Origin: Ancylostoma caninum
Lineage: Eukaryota; Nematoda; Chromadorea; Rhabditida; Ancylostomatidae
Assembly: GCA_037903475.1 (NCBI GenBank)
Contig: JBAJFG010000611.1
Location: forward strand, 3,348,001-3,412,000
Length of the DNA: 64,000 nucleotides
Direction: 5' to 3'
Shown here: positions 25,901 through 36,455 of the stretch, one piece after another
Numbering within the stretch: position 1 is the first letter of the stretch
How the letters are laid out: each line of letters starts with the position of its first letter
Notes under the pieces: generated by a model
Told to the model about the DNA's origin: nothing
Databases searched by the model: none
Seen by the model: only the letters and a program-made list of their open reading frames with translations
Program-made: the position numbers and the translations under genes

Positions 25901-28900
25901 ATGTCGCCATTCCTGGAACACTATCGAAGTCCTTAGTAAGCTTTCGGCGCTTAGCGCCTTCGTCAGACCTCAATACATACAATATGCAATGCAACACATG
26001 TTAACAACTGTTATATGCATGACCAACCGAGTAAGAGGTGAAGAGGAGCAGATGTGAACGTAATGTTATTCGGTTGGTCATGCATACAACTAATGACTAC
26101 CATATCTGATGTTATCTAGAGGAATGGCTCTTATACGAAACACTACTGCTACTTCTAAGATGTTTAAGCGGATGTTGTGAAGCAATTAATTTTAACGCCT
26201 CAACAAGCTCTTCCTTATTGTTAATCTCCGACTGGTACCGTTTGATTTCCCGAGCCTCCATGATCTTCCTATGAAGGAGGTCCTCGAGGTGACGGTGCAG
26301 CACAACGACTTCAAATCCTGGGGCAGAATCTCGGGTGTGTACCGTTGTACGGTGCCGTGAAGAACTGTTGTTAGGGTAGGCTTGGAGGTGGGCGAGTGCT
26401 CGACGATGTTCATCCAAGCGCTTTCTCAGTGGTCTTCCGCTTTCTCCAATGTATCGCTGACCGCATCCTCTACACTTTATCAGATACATCGTGCCGCGCA
26501 AGTGACAGATCTTCTGGTCGGTGCAATAGCGGCACCCCTCTTCTTCGCATCCGTTCTCATACAATAGTGACGATGTCAGTATTTCTTTGAGGGTGGGCGG
26601 GGGTTTGAATACCAGGCGTACTGGGAGCCGTGACCTCTTCACTATGGCGTTGATACGTTTTGCAAGGTGTTCGTTGAGGTACGGCAGTACCAGTGCGATC
26701 CCATCTGGAGCCGAATACGTTCTCCAGGTAGTCATTTCCCCTCTGTTGTAGCCGTTCTCAAAGAGAATACGTTTGATTGACTCATCATTTTCTGAGTTGC
26801 TCGTTGAAATCCGTTCACTGGTTTTGATCAAATTTCGTACTACATTCACTTTCATGTAGTGCGGGTGCGCGCTTCGTGAATGTAGTAAGATGTTCTTCGA
26901 CGATCGTCTTCTGTACCAGTGAATTTCCGTCGCTCCACTGCGAATTCGAACCTTGGTGTTCAGGAATGGTAAAAATCCATCTTCGCTTGGTTCTCCGACA
27001 GTGAATTTTATGTTCACATCAATGGAGTTCAGATTTCCGAGCGTTTCAGTCAGTTCAGCGAATGATGACCCAATCACAAAGACATCGTCGATGTACCGTT
27101 TGTATAGGATTATTCGTTCATCAGCGATGCTTTCTCGATATGATCAAGATACACGATGGCGAGCAAAGGGGCAATGCGTATTCCCATTGCCAAACCTCGT
27201 TTCTGCGCGTAAAATTCGTTATTGAAACGGAATATGTTACAGGAGAGTGTAACCTCCAAGAGAGTCTCGATATCTTTTGCGGAGAAACCCCACATACTCG
27301 CCTCTTTGCTATGGCTGTTCAGGAGCTCGAGCACGGCTTTGATGGCTGTATCGTTGTTGATGTTCGTGTACAACGATACTGCGTCGTAGCTCATATAGCA
27401 TGCAGAGTTTGGGACCTGACATTGTTTGATGGCATCGATGAACTCACTAAAGTTTACAATGTGGGCACCAACGTAACTCAGAAGTGGTGACAAGAGCTTC
27501 ACTAGCAACCAACTGATTCGGTCCGATGGTCCTCCGCACGAGGATATGATCGGTCGCGTTTTTATTGCGGATATATCTATCTTTAAAAGGTGCATGCTCC
27601 GATCAAGTTTATGCGTCTTAATCAGCGAGTAGTACGTTGGGACCTCAGGATAGTTTGTCCAAAAACGCGATGTCGTCTTCATGTCCCATTTTCTGCGAAG
27701 GACAGACTTCACTGCTTCTTTTAGTATCTGGCATTTTTGGGTGAAGCATTTGTATGAGCTTCGTTCTTAGATACTATCGTCAGCGAGTGCCGAAGATGTT
27801 AAAGCCTTATCGAGATCTCGAGGCATGACCACGAAGGCACCATCTTTGTCGCCAATAGTTATTCGGAGAGCTTGTCGTGCTGCTTTCAACTTCCTCAGTC
27901 CTCTTAGCTCTTGAGGAGTAATATTCGTTGCGAAATGTGATCTTAAGGCGCTTCGATACTCCCGCATCAAATCAACTTCCAGAGCTGAGATTAGTGGATC
28001 CACTAGTGTTCACTTAAAGGATAAAGGATAAAGTGGTCGGCGTTAATCAATCCCGTCACGAGGGATGCGCCACGCATTCGACTTCATCTGAGCATCGTAG
28101 AGGCGTTGAATGCGTATGTGCCCTGTACAATGACTTGCGGGGGGCACCCGATGTACCAAGTCAGTGCTTCATCCTCCCAGACTCCTCTGGTACCAATTTA
28201 CCGACCCCGGAGGGATGGAAGGCTTGGTTGGCCTCGGGCGGGATCGAACCATCGATCGTGTGCGTGCGCAGCGAGCCTCTTACCACTGCGCCACACGCGC
28301 CCATGGTGTTCACTTAGGGATCGAAATGTGAGGTTTCGGAAATGGAAGTGAAGCAAGGATAGTTGATGTTCTGTCCAAAACTGTTGGTTCTTTATGAATC
28401 CGCCATCTGAATAAGTCTACAAACTGTAGCCAAAATCAGTTGATTCCAATTTCCTTTGGTAGTTGGAGTAGTATTCTTAATCTTACCATAAAATTGGAGC
28501 ACGATCCGTTCAGTACCAACGATGCTGTGGATACTATTAGGTACTTTTCAAGGGTAATTTTTAAAACAAATATTAATTCTGCTCTTATTTCGGTAGACTT
28601 GATGAAAGAAAAATTCATCTCCCTTCCTTGCTCTTATTTCCAAAGGAGTGGATGATTATCCGACTAAGGTCCAAGTCCCAGATAAGAATTCCCTTTTGCT
28701 CACCTCATCTTTTACAAAGCTTCGTTTGCCTTGAGTCAAGCTCCTGCCAGAGCCTAACCAGAATCAGACATCAGAGTATTCAAAAAATTAAGTTGTTCGA
28801 GCAAGAGAAAGCAATGAACTCCTTGGGAAAGAGAGGGAGTAATGTTGAGCTCTCTCTTCTTCGAATATCTGGATGTTCGAATAGGCTCCCAAATTATCTA

Positions 28901-31900
28901 TCAGCAGTCATTCAACGAATTTAATCGATTTTCATCATTTTTTTTTTCATTTCCATGTGTGCAAAGCACGGTAATTGGGACATAATAGTTTGGAACAAAA
29001 AGGCAATAGGAACGGTTGAAAAGAGCACACTTCGGCAACTTTCTTGTAAAAACTTCTGGAAACGAAAATCCGGAAATGATGGTCCGATGTAATTTTTCAT
29101 GTGTGCAAAAGGCGTTTATTTGAAAATCGTGCAACGGCTACATTTTGTTAACTAACGTCTAGTGGTTACCTTTCTCATAATGTTTTTGAATAGATTTATC
29201 CTATTTTTTGATTGATTGATTTGATTTATCTATCTTGGGGAGAGAAACTAGTCAATGCACTGCTTCTTTGAAAGAAAAAAAAACCAAATAAATTTTCGGA
29301 GTTTCTGGACTTCTCACACCAACTAGCCAGCCATCTTCCAGATCTGGGACACAGCCGGTCAAGAGCGGTTTCGTTCCGTCACAGCAGCGTACTACCGAGA
29401 CGCAGATGCGTTACTACTAGTATTCGACGTGTCAAATCGAGCAAGCTTTGAGAATGTCCGGGTAAGTACACTCCATAATTTCGCTCACCGGTGCTTAAGT
29501 CAGGGCGACCCTTCAAAGGGTCAGTTTTTCCAAAACAAGGGTTTTTTTTTTCGAATTCGAACTGAAAAAAGAACTAAAACATCGGCATTGCAACAATAGA
29601 ACTTTGCATCCGTTGATGTCAAGCGTGTTTGGGTGACAATGCATCTGGTTCATTAAAGTCCTGTCGTAACTCGCTGTGTAGAGCGATCATTCCTTGTTGA
29701 CCCTCGAACCAAATTGTGGTCTTGGACCTTTATTGGTTCAATAAATGTAGGGCGGATTGACTCAATGAGGGTTGCTTCCCTAAAAGTGGCCTCCTCTATA
29801 GCCCCTTGCCGGAGGAGAGTCAAATTGCATGTCGTCGCCTTAATCGCGGCTACTCGCATCTGTCGCGATTTCGCTGCATTTTAGATCAGCTGCGACACGC
29901 CTGGCCAGGTCAAGAATTCATGAGTAGGATAAAACTGACAGCTGACAGGTGTAAAGAAGCAGGAAGGGGCGTGGATGTATCTGTTTCATCTGTAAGAACT
30001 TGTCGTCTCCACTTCTCTTAATGATGTTTCCACTGATCCTGGAAGCTTTGATCTTGTAATAAGAAAACTGTAGTTTCAGTTGCGCCAGCACACATACAGG
30101 GCTGGAACAACAGTTTTTTACGCTTAATCCTCGAACTTTTTGTTCACCTTTGGAAGTTCAAGGAAGCTTTTATGCATAAATCTGCATAAAAGTTCTGGTG
30201 CATTTCCATTCTTCACTATTTTGTTTCTTCCTTAGTGCATGTTTTATCTAAAGTAGAACGCCAGTGAGAGCTGGTTCAGGCAGGTCGTGACTTGTGGTGA
30301 AAAATTGCTGTGGTACTCCAAGAATCAATGGGCACGTGCAGGGTAGATTGCACGCATTCATTTCTGTAAAAATCTGACGTTGATAAGCCTATCTTCCGAC
30401 TATGCATGGCCATGCTCTGTTCTTCCACACACCTCATATGCTTCATTCAAGCTTCACAAGGATGGACGAGTTATAGTATTAGATCTGGGCCAACCTGCTC
30501 TATTGCTTGGTTCATCCTACAGTCCAGTGGCTGTAATGGAATTGCAAGTGTCCATGATACACTGCCAAATACAACGCTGGAAGCTTTCAGTCCTGCACAT
30601 TTGTTCTACAATGTAACTCTCTACAGTGTATTTCATACAATTCGAATAACAAGCGTGATGTCTGTGACCCACAATATCGCGGAATATAAAAAACATACAA
30701 AAACTCCCTTTAGTATTGCTTAAAAAATCGTGGTCATAGAGCAATGACTAACACTAACGCTCCAAGATGCACAGAATCCATGGCTGCCCTTCAAATCACA
30801 TTCACAAAAGGGCATATTAGAGCACTAAGCGGTGAATGCTTATGCACTGTCCATTTCGCAGTGCCACTAATCAAACCGTGTGATAGTTCTATGTAGTAGG
30901 CACGAGACAGCCAGGTGATGCCGAAAAATAATCGCGAATTGCTCGATAAACCCTAAACGTTCGCGCTATCCTGATGTTGCCATGGTCTCTGTATTGTCAT
31001 GCATTTTATAGTGACACCCAGTGGTCCATATTTCAGGGCTAGAACGAGTTACGAGAGTTTGCTATTCATGCTGGACACCTTGTGATACTTAGTTCCTTTG
31101 AGAAAAGCAACTTTTCAGAGTTGGCTGGCACAAATCCGAGAATATGGAAAAGAATCCGTGCAAGTAACGCTAGTGGGAAATAAATGCGACCTCGGATCCT
31201 CACGAACAGTCCGGTCCGACGAGGCACGGCATCTTGCAGCGGTAAGTGCCTTGTTAAAAAAAATTTCAGGTCAAAAAATGATTCCTCAAAAATTCAACGC
31301 AAAAAACCTGGCAGATTTCAAGAACGAATGGATAACTTCGACATTTTGTTCTTCCAAGGAAAAAAAACGGGACAAAAGAAAACTTTTTTAGTCTTACTGC
31401 ATTCCATACATCGAAACAAGTGCAAAAACTGGTCACAATGTCAATCAGGCCTTCCTGGATATAGCACGGTAAGAAATTTCTAGTTAGTTTACATGCTGAG
31501 TGAAAGAGTTGACAATATTGCGAGAGCTTAAGAAGATGAAGATTCGAATCAGCAAATAAAATATTGGTCGTGTTGATGCGGCGTTGTCATTCCGAGATGT
31601 GAAAATTAAACGAACAAATAGGTTAACCTCCGGAAAAGAGGTATTTAGAATAGAAAAATAAGAGAAAAAGAGTGAAAGTTTGAATTCCGTTTGGTATTCC
31701 GACATTTCCAATCAGAAAAGAACAGTGTTTACAACAATGTTCACATGGACCACATTGCTGTGGCAGAGTTACTTTTCAAATATTAGTTTTAATTATTTAA
31801 CATATTCGCGGCCTTACGCTCTTGACATGGTGTGCCACATGGGCACACGCGCTTTTGCACAAGTGAGACCCGTGCCGAATTCGCGCAGATCTGAGCCCGA

Positions 31901-34900
31901 TCGTTTTCTCTTTTGTGAACGTCAAGAGTGTCTCCAAATGTTTGTTGTCCATTCACTTGATACTGATTGTAGTTTCTTTTCATACGTATCGTTCTCTCTG
32001 GTGTATGTTTCAACCACATATTAAAAAATTTTGCGTGAAGATCTGCTCTGCCCAGTGCATGTGTAGAAAGCTTGAATATTTGTTAGTATGACATTGAAGT
32101 TTGCTAATAATGACTACTTCACAGAAAAATTACTCTGAAAAGAGCGTGCTCACTCGGTAGAGCACGCGGTCCCATTCGTCGCATCATTCATGTCAACCGG
32201 TTGAGCACACTGTCGCGAGGGTGTTGAATGCCTGATGAAGTAAATTACACTTGTACATTTGCAAAAATGCTACAGAATGTTGGAATCACAGTTTTTTGGC
32301 TTCTTCCTCATATCTCTTCTTCCTCATATCTATCTCGCTAGCATTAGTTCTCTGATAATGACAATTTTTACTGCGTGCGTGCGTGCGTCAGAGAGATTAT
32401 GACGAAACGAGCGAGCTCGTGACGCAAGTCCAGACGCAGAAGAGACGCTCGCACTTCCGGCATTAAGGGCTATTTGTGACATTTGCCCGGCCTTCTATCC
32501 GCTTATCCGTGCAAGTTATTCATTACCTGTAAACTACCAGAGGATTACCGGCCATGACGTACAACGTTATTGACGCAATAACAGACAGTCATGAAAGCTT
32601 GTCCGAAAACTTTCCTCGCTGCCCCTTCTCATCATAACATGACGTGCACATGCATTTAGAATAAAATGCTTTCTAGTTTGAAATAGAGTTCAGTTGTTTC
32701 ATTCACGTGAATTTGGGAGGGATTCACGACCTTCCTGAGGCCAAAGTGCACGGTTTGCTTGAAAAGCTTGTTTTTAAAGAAAGCACCATCTACGTCTAAG
32801 ACTCCGAGAAGTGAGAATTTAACTGAGCCTCCTTTCACAATGACGACGTCAAAAACAAATTTACTACAACTTAAATTTCTATAAAATTTGCTAACAACTT
32901 CACATATTCTGGTAGTAACTTCACGATGACCAGTAGTGATTCGATAATACTTTTTCACAATTCAAAAAGAGACCTCTAAAAAAATACCCGCTGCAACTCA
33001 AACAGTGCTCCCAGGGATTCAGTTTCAGCCTAACCTTGAGAGCTGTGACTTGAAAAGTATAAGCAATGTAAAAGTAGCTTCCACCCCTTTAGCTAGCTGC
33101 ATTCTTTTCCTTCAGAACAAACATGGTATAACTACTCAACCTTTTTCTTTTTTTTTTCATAATTGCTGGCGGGATCTTATATATCTATTAGGAATGTTGA
33201 GTACCGGCGGAACTAGGGTTTAGGCTAATTCTCAGTCGCTGATCCTCCTTTCTGTAGCACTGGGCTTCTCTCCTGACCTGCTGGTTACGTTGCTTCCTTC
33301 ATATTTTTCCGCAGACCACTGCAAAAAGAAATGCAGACGGAAGAATTGGCCGATGGAAAGGAGCGGGAAAACGTCTGCTCAACTTTTTTTTATTCTACGA
33401 AAAAAGTCTCATCCATTTCTTCGTGTGTCCATCCGCACCGACTACTCGCAAATCTCTGCCCAACTCAGTTAGCCACCACATCTACGAAAACTAAGGGTTG
33501 TGCCGAAATCCAGCGTACTGATAGCGATAGGTGTCCGCTTGGAATACTACAATGAGAAATCCATTATCATAGGTGTCGCCGCTAGTGTACCTTGTCAAAT
33601 ACAAATATATTTAATGCGCTTGCTAAGTGTAAGAGTGCTGGGACGAGTCAACACTTGTGACGAGCATTATATCGTATAGCATTATATCTCTGACGATATT
33701 AACCCTTTTTGTGGAGCTCATTCCATGAGCTTTCTACTGAATGGTTGGCGAACGTGGCTATCCTTGAGCTTCATGCCCTATCGCTATGGTCTTCGAGGAG
33801 TATAACGGTTCCGCTAGCCTGACTGCAGCGGCAGTGGTTTTTGTACGTATCGATTCATTGCCAATGCCAGTGGAGACAGCTCCGGCGACGCGCCGTCCAC
33901 AGTCAATATGTATCAAAATCATGGCCGTGTCGCCGTGGCCGCAGCGACCTAAACCATTTTAGTAGTACTGAGGTCGCTGCTATATTGATGAAACGGTGAG
34001 ACGTTGTTTCAGTTGTTTATTTTTGCAACGTTTCATAACCACTGCCCCGTCTTCAGGAAAATACTAACATGTACATAGTATACAAATGAACCGTTATCAT
34101 GAGACCGCAGTCGGGGTGCGTCGCTCGAAAAAAGAAGAAAATGGAAAAAAAAAGAAAGAAGAATTTGCCAGTGATTCCACACTCCGACTGCGGCCCTTGA
34201 TGACACCGACTCACATATGTGTGTGACTTCTAGGAATTGAAATTTGCCTAATAATGAGCCAGTAACCACCCGTTCCAGGAATTAAAAAAACAACATCTTC
34301 GAATTTCATCAATTTATCAACGACGTCTGAATAGAATCTTAAAGGAGCTTTCATAGCACGTGAAAACATTGTCTTGAGCAAGGTATTAAGTCACACCGTA
34401 GCTGTTTTGTGAGAAGTTCTTGGCGAATTTGATCCCCTAAAACAGTTTCACTCTTTTTTCCTACATATTCATTGAAATATAATCAGAGACATTACTACAG
34501 AAAACACTACGTACATACTATTACCTAGCAAGTAATCCTCTGTTCCGCGTCATTACGATCAGACAGCGGTACGACGCATAATATTTGGCGTAATCCCAGC
34601 CTGTGACGGATAGGAACTCGTTCTCATTTACTGTAGGTAAAATCCCTATTGAGATCTAAATCTCTATTTCAAAGGCGGTTTGGTGATACGAAAAATAAGA
34701 GTTGTACAGTCACCAGACTGACTAGACAAGAACAAATTTTTCAGGAACCCTGGGTGTGTGTGCGGGGGGGGGGTAGGTAGAGAAAGAGAGAGGAGGATAT
34801 CAGTGCCTAACAAACCCTCATACTCTCTGAGCTTCTTAATGGACTAACAGCCATAAAGAATCCATGTACGTCTTACTTTCGAGACCTAGTCAGAACTGAA

Positions 34901-36455
34901 TACTTTAGATCACTGCATGAACTGTTTAGGAACTGATTTTAACTATGCAATATTCCAGGAGAATTGAATCCTACACCCTTTTTACCCTTCGAGGGCTCTG
35001 CTGCTCATTCTAGTTCAACCTTCCAATTTTCGGCCTATTCTACTATGCTATATAAATACTGTACAATACTCGAAAACGTCAAAAATGCCATGTAGATATT
35101 TCTTAAAGGCAGCAAGAGCCGAAATCCTTGACTCCGAGCTGAGGTGAGCGTGGTGAAGTACAGACTCAGCACATCAGAAATGTGAAACGAACACAAACAA
35201 TGGTGGCTTGCCTGCAGAGAAGCTGGGACTGTCGTCGCGAACATACCTGGTCGAGTTCGCGCCCGTACGAGTTTTCCTCGATGCTGAAGTTATTGCGGCG
35301 CATGGTTTGGGGCAAAGGTAGTACGAAATGCGTTCAATTCGTAGGCTTTCGTGGTGGGACACGCGCACCTGACATCGGAGCACTTGTCCGCACGCGAACA
35401 CGGCCAGGCGTGTTCGCGACGACAGTTCCAGTTTCTCTGCAGGTAAGCCATCATAGTCTGTATTCGTTTCACATTTCTGATGTACTGAGTCTGTACTTCA
35501 CCACCCGCACCTCGGCTTGGAGTCGAGGATTTCGGCTCTCGCTGCCTTTAAGCAAAACTGCAAGAACAGACTGTACCAGTGCTTCAATTTACCACTTTCC
35601 TATTTGGAACTTACTTTAATTGCCTTAAACATCTGAGTTTCAACATTTTAACTTGAATAGCTTGTACCTTGTATTTTGTACTCGTACTTTCCACTGTTGG
35701 TTTTGGAGTCATTAATTTTCATGGGCCTTGTTCTAGTGTTTATATTGGGCAGCCTATCGGACTAAATAAGGAAAAATAAACTAGATGATATCGGACACCA
35801 CCGCTCACGTCTAAGAATTTCATGATGTTTGTGGACAGCGTCTTACATTTGGGCCAGGATTTCAATTGTAGGACATGATCAGATTAGTTGTTAGTTGTAA
35901 AACTTGTTAATCGCCTAAACCTTGTCATTATAACCTAAAACGTTGTTGCTCAAATATGTTTGAAGATAAATGGATAAATGACTTGTATACAAGTATGTCC
36001 GAGCATCCAGGAGATCGCCTTCATTAGCAATTCAGTATTGAAGCAGTGGCAGTTCAATAGAACAAAGTTTTGAATTTTTTTCTTCAGAAATCTGCTCGTA
36101 CATTGTGTCTCTCGCACACCCTGCAGCGGATACTGCAGAGAAGTCTGCCTCGCTGCTCCCTTTTACGATAATCATCTTCCCACTTAATAAAGCAATAAAT
36201 CAGCTTAGAGACTGTTTTCTCCAGTTGTTGCTACGCAACGAATCTTCTTAACAGAAAACCATAACAGGAAACAGACAACTAGAACGTTGCGTGTGCGAGA
36301 GCTAAATGCACTCATCGGAGTCTTCAGCGACCGTATATTTTACTTCCACCAATTGCAGGCGACTCATCGAGAGCTCAACTGGCGAAAAATGCGGTGAAGT
36401 CGTGGATTTGGCGACGTCAGACAGTAGATGGAGTTGTTGTTACGGATCTTATTGA
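19022..36455 (+). CDS. rab-37: Rab GTPase, Rab-37/Rab-26 family
   Basis: Small GTPase of regulated secretion and vesicle docking, cycling between cytosol and vesicle membrane. Exons: 19022-19132, 25547-25588, 29342-29461, 31119-31241, 31392-31468, 36359-36455; all junction phases agree. P-loop GDSCTGKT, switch [11 protein letters not shown], switch [11 protein letters not shown], guanine motifs NKCD and ETSAKTG are all present. [20 protein letters not shown] and KDGAFL mark the Rab37/26 group rather than other Rabs. The last exon ends [12 protein letters not shown], a double-cysteine geranylgeranylation site. The extreme N-terminus is not fixed. The first two mapped introns are about 6.4 and 3.8 kb and carry transposons, none of which breaks an exon. 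Confidence 0.9.
19133..20621 (+). other. rab-37 intron with antisense exons
   Basis: On the plus strand there is nothing beyond the intron donor GTAAGT. The minus strand carries the first two candidate exons of the antisense gene (19978-19751 and 19479-19435). A direct repeat of GGATATCCACGCTTA lies at about 19285-19315. Confidence 0.4.
20622..21869 (-). mobile_element. degenerate full-length mariner transposon
   Basis: Terminal inverted repeats TTGGGTTGGTGAAAAAGTTC (20622) and its complement ending at 21869 enclose about 1.25 kb, the usual mariner length. Read on the minus strand, the 21590-21460 part still encodes the transposase N-terminal HTH linker ([33 protein letters not shown]). The 20800-20750 part keeps the C-terminal signature [11 protein letters not shown]. 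Many stops and frameshifts lie between. TA follows the right end; the left TA has decayed. It lies antisense in the large rab-37 intron and must be inactive. Confidence 0.85.
22260..23111. repeat. imperfect foldback repeat
   Basis: The segment 22460-22493 (GATTCATGAATGTTTCCCGG, then AAGGTCGCAGG) recurs inverted at 23029-23063. A motif near GTGGACGA, then a short gap and CCTGGCAG recurs at 22280, 22510 and 22890. This suggests a nested or foldback element without a coding sequence. Ends are not sharply defined. Confidence 0.4.
24246..25140 (-). pseudogene. second degenerate mariner transposase
   Basis: Minus-strand reading gives mariner catalytic-core landmarks in order: [17 protein letters not shown] (about 24925-24875), then [20 protein letters not shown] (about 24830-24770), then [14 protein letters not shown] (about 24675-24630). 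Stops and frameshifts are frequent and no terminal inverted repeats are visible, so this is an older or truncated copy than the one at 20.6 kb. Same orientation, same rab-37 intron. Confidence 0.75.
25942..25966 (-). ncRNA. hammerhead ribozyme core in the PLE
   Basis: On the minus strand CTGACGA (25966-25960) is followed by a perfect 5-bp stem with UAA loop (GGCGC/GCGCC) and then GAAA (25945-25942). These are the conserved hammerhead core boxes with stem II. Hammerheads are known from Penelope-like elements. I could not fix stems I and III or the cleavage site by eye, so activity is unproven. Confidence 0.7.
26112..28003 (-). pseudogene. PLE reverse transcriptase-GIY-YIG polyprotein, disrupted
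   Basis: Three open segments: 28003-27767, 27712-27110 and 27077-26112. The first two share one frame and are separated by a single TAA (after ALADDSI). The second to third needs a frameshift at about 27110. RT landmarks: [51 protein letters not shown]; the catalytic [12 protein letters not shown] lies just after the frameshift. GIY-YIG landmarks: [20 protein letters not shown], a preceding CEEEGCRYC cysteine cluster and the downstream [15 protein letters not shown]. The start in the track is GTG, and true 5' coding sequence is missing. Confidence 0.85.
28006..28016. repeat. left target-site duplication of the SINE
   Basis: GTGTTCACTTA, identical to 28306-28316 on the other side of the SINE. 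Confidence 0.8.
28017..28305 (-). mobile_element. tRNA-derived SINE
   Basis: Read on the minus strand it begins with a tRNA-like head. The Pol III A box TGGCGCAGTGG (28293-28283) and B box GGTTCGATCCC (28250-28240) both match consensus. A tRNA-unrelated body follows, ending in a short (TTTATCC) tail at 28017-28033. It is flanked by perfect 11-bp target-site duplications. It inserted at the 5' edge of the Penelope-like element and is therefore younger than the DNA it interrupts. It does not encode a functional tRNA: the acceptor stem and anticodon arm are not conserved. Confidence 0.85.
28306..28316. repeat. right target-site duplication of the SINE
   Basis: GTGTTCACTTA, identical to 28006-28016. 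Confidence 0.8.
28317..31118 (+). other. rab-37 introns around exon 29342-29461
   Basis: Mostly AT-rich. The 29650-29860 minus strand has an open stretch ([18 protein letters not shown]) that resembles the tail of a GIY-YIG or retroelement protein and is probably a repeat remnant. A 10-bp palindrome CTTTTATGCA/TGCATAAAAG sits at about 30167-30192. Confidence 0.35.
31469..33314 (+). other. rab-37 last intron, first part
   Basis: A (GCGT)n microsatellite lies near 32372-32388. The minus strand 32958-32656 is open for 100 codons ([20 protein letters not shown]) but begins with GTG and has no partner exons, so it is only noted. No other feature. Confidence 0.35.
33315..33555 (+). CDS. rab-37: possible alternative last exon of rab-37
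   Basis: A strong acceptor (TTTTTCCGCAG) opens a frame that is phase-compatible with the exon ending at 31468. It would replace RRLIESS...CC with [20 protein letters not shown] and run on to a TGA at 33553-33555. The charged start looks coding. The product would lack the double cysteine and so could not be prenylated in the usual way. It could equally be an unused open frame. Confidence 0.25.
33556..35100 (+). other. rab-37 last intron, middle part, hairpin-rich repeats
   Basis: GCAGCGACCT and AGGTCGCTGC pair across about 33942-33981. ACCGCAGTCGGGGTG (about 34104) pairs with CACTCCGACTGCGG (about 34180). Both look like remnants of inverted-repeat elements. A short poly-G run is at about 34764. 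No exon seen. Confidence 0.4.
35101..35560. mobile_element. foldback element with ~150-bp inverted arms
   Basis: The left arm (about 35104-35250) starts AAAGGCAGCAAGAGCCGAAA and runs through GTGAAGTACAGACTCAG to CTGTCGTCGCGAACA. The right arm (about 35395-35560) is its inverted, roughly 85-90% identical copy, separated by a GC-richer spacer. ORFs on both strands here mirror each other and are artefacts. There is no transposase; a non-autonomous MITE or foldback is likely. Confidence 0.7.

Larger units (their letters stand above)
25617..28003 (-). mobile_element. Penelope-like retroelement (PLE), 5'-truncated
   Basis: A minus-strand element in the rab-37 intron 25589-29341. From its 5' side (28003) it carries a reverse transcriptase, then a GIY-YIG endonuclease ending at 26112, then a 3' non-coding PLTR-like part. 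That part contains a hammerhead ribozyme core and a 16-bp hairpin (ATGCATGACCAACCGA at 26015-26030, inverted near 26074-26089). RT plus C-terminal GIY-YIG plus hammerhead is the diagnostic PLE layout. The 5' end is cut off near 28003, where a SINE begins. Internal lesions make it non-autonomous. Confidence 0.85.

Noticed and set aside
26953..27490. Plus-strand ORFs across the Penelope-like element
   Set aside because: They are antisense shadows of the reverse transcriptase/endonuclease frame on the minus strand.
28017..28305. Functional tRNA gene on the minus strand
   Set aside because: A and B boxes are good, but the clover leaf is not conserved, and the TSDs and tail show a SINE.
32141..32230. 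tRNA-like stretch (GCGTGCTCACTCGGTAGAGC)
   Set aside because: It resembles a tRNA D-arm, but no valid B box or acceptor stem follows; at best a decayed tRNA or SINE fragment.
35035..35619. Four overlapping ORFs of 60-145 codons
   Set aside because: They are mirror images created by the foldback arms.
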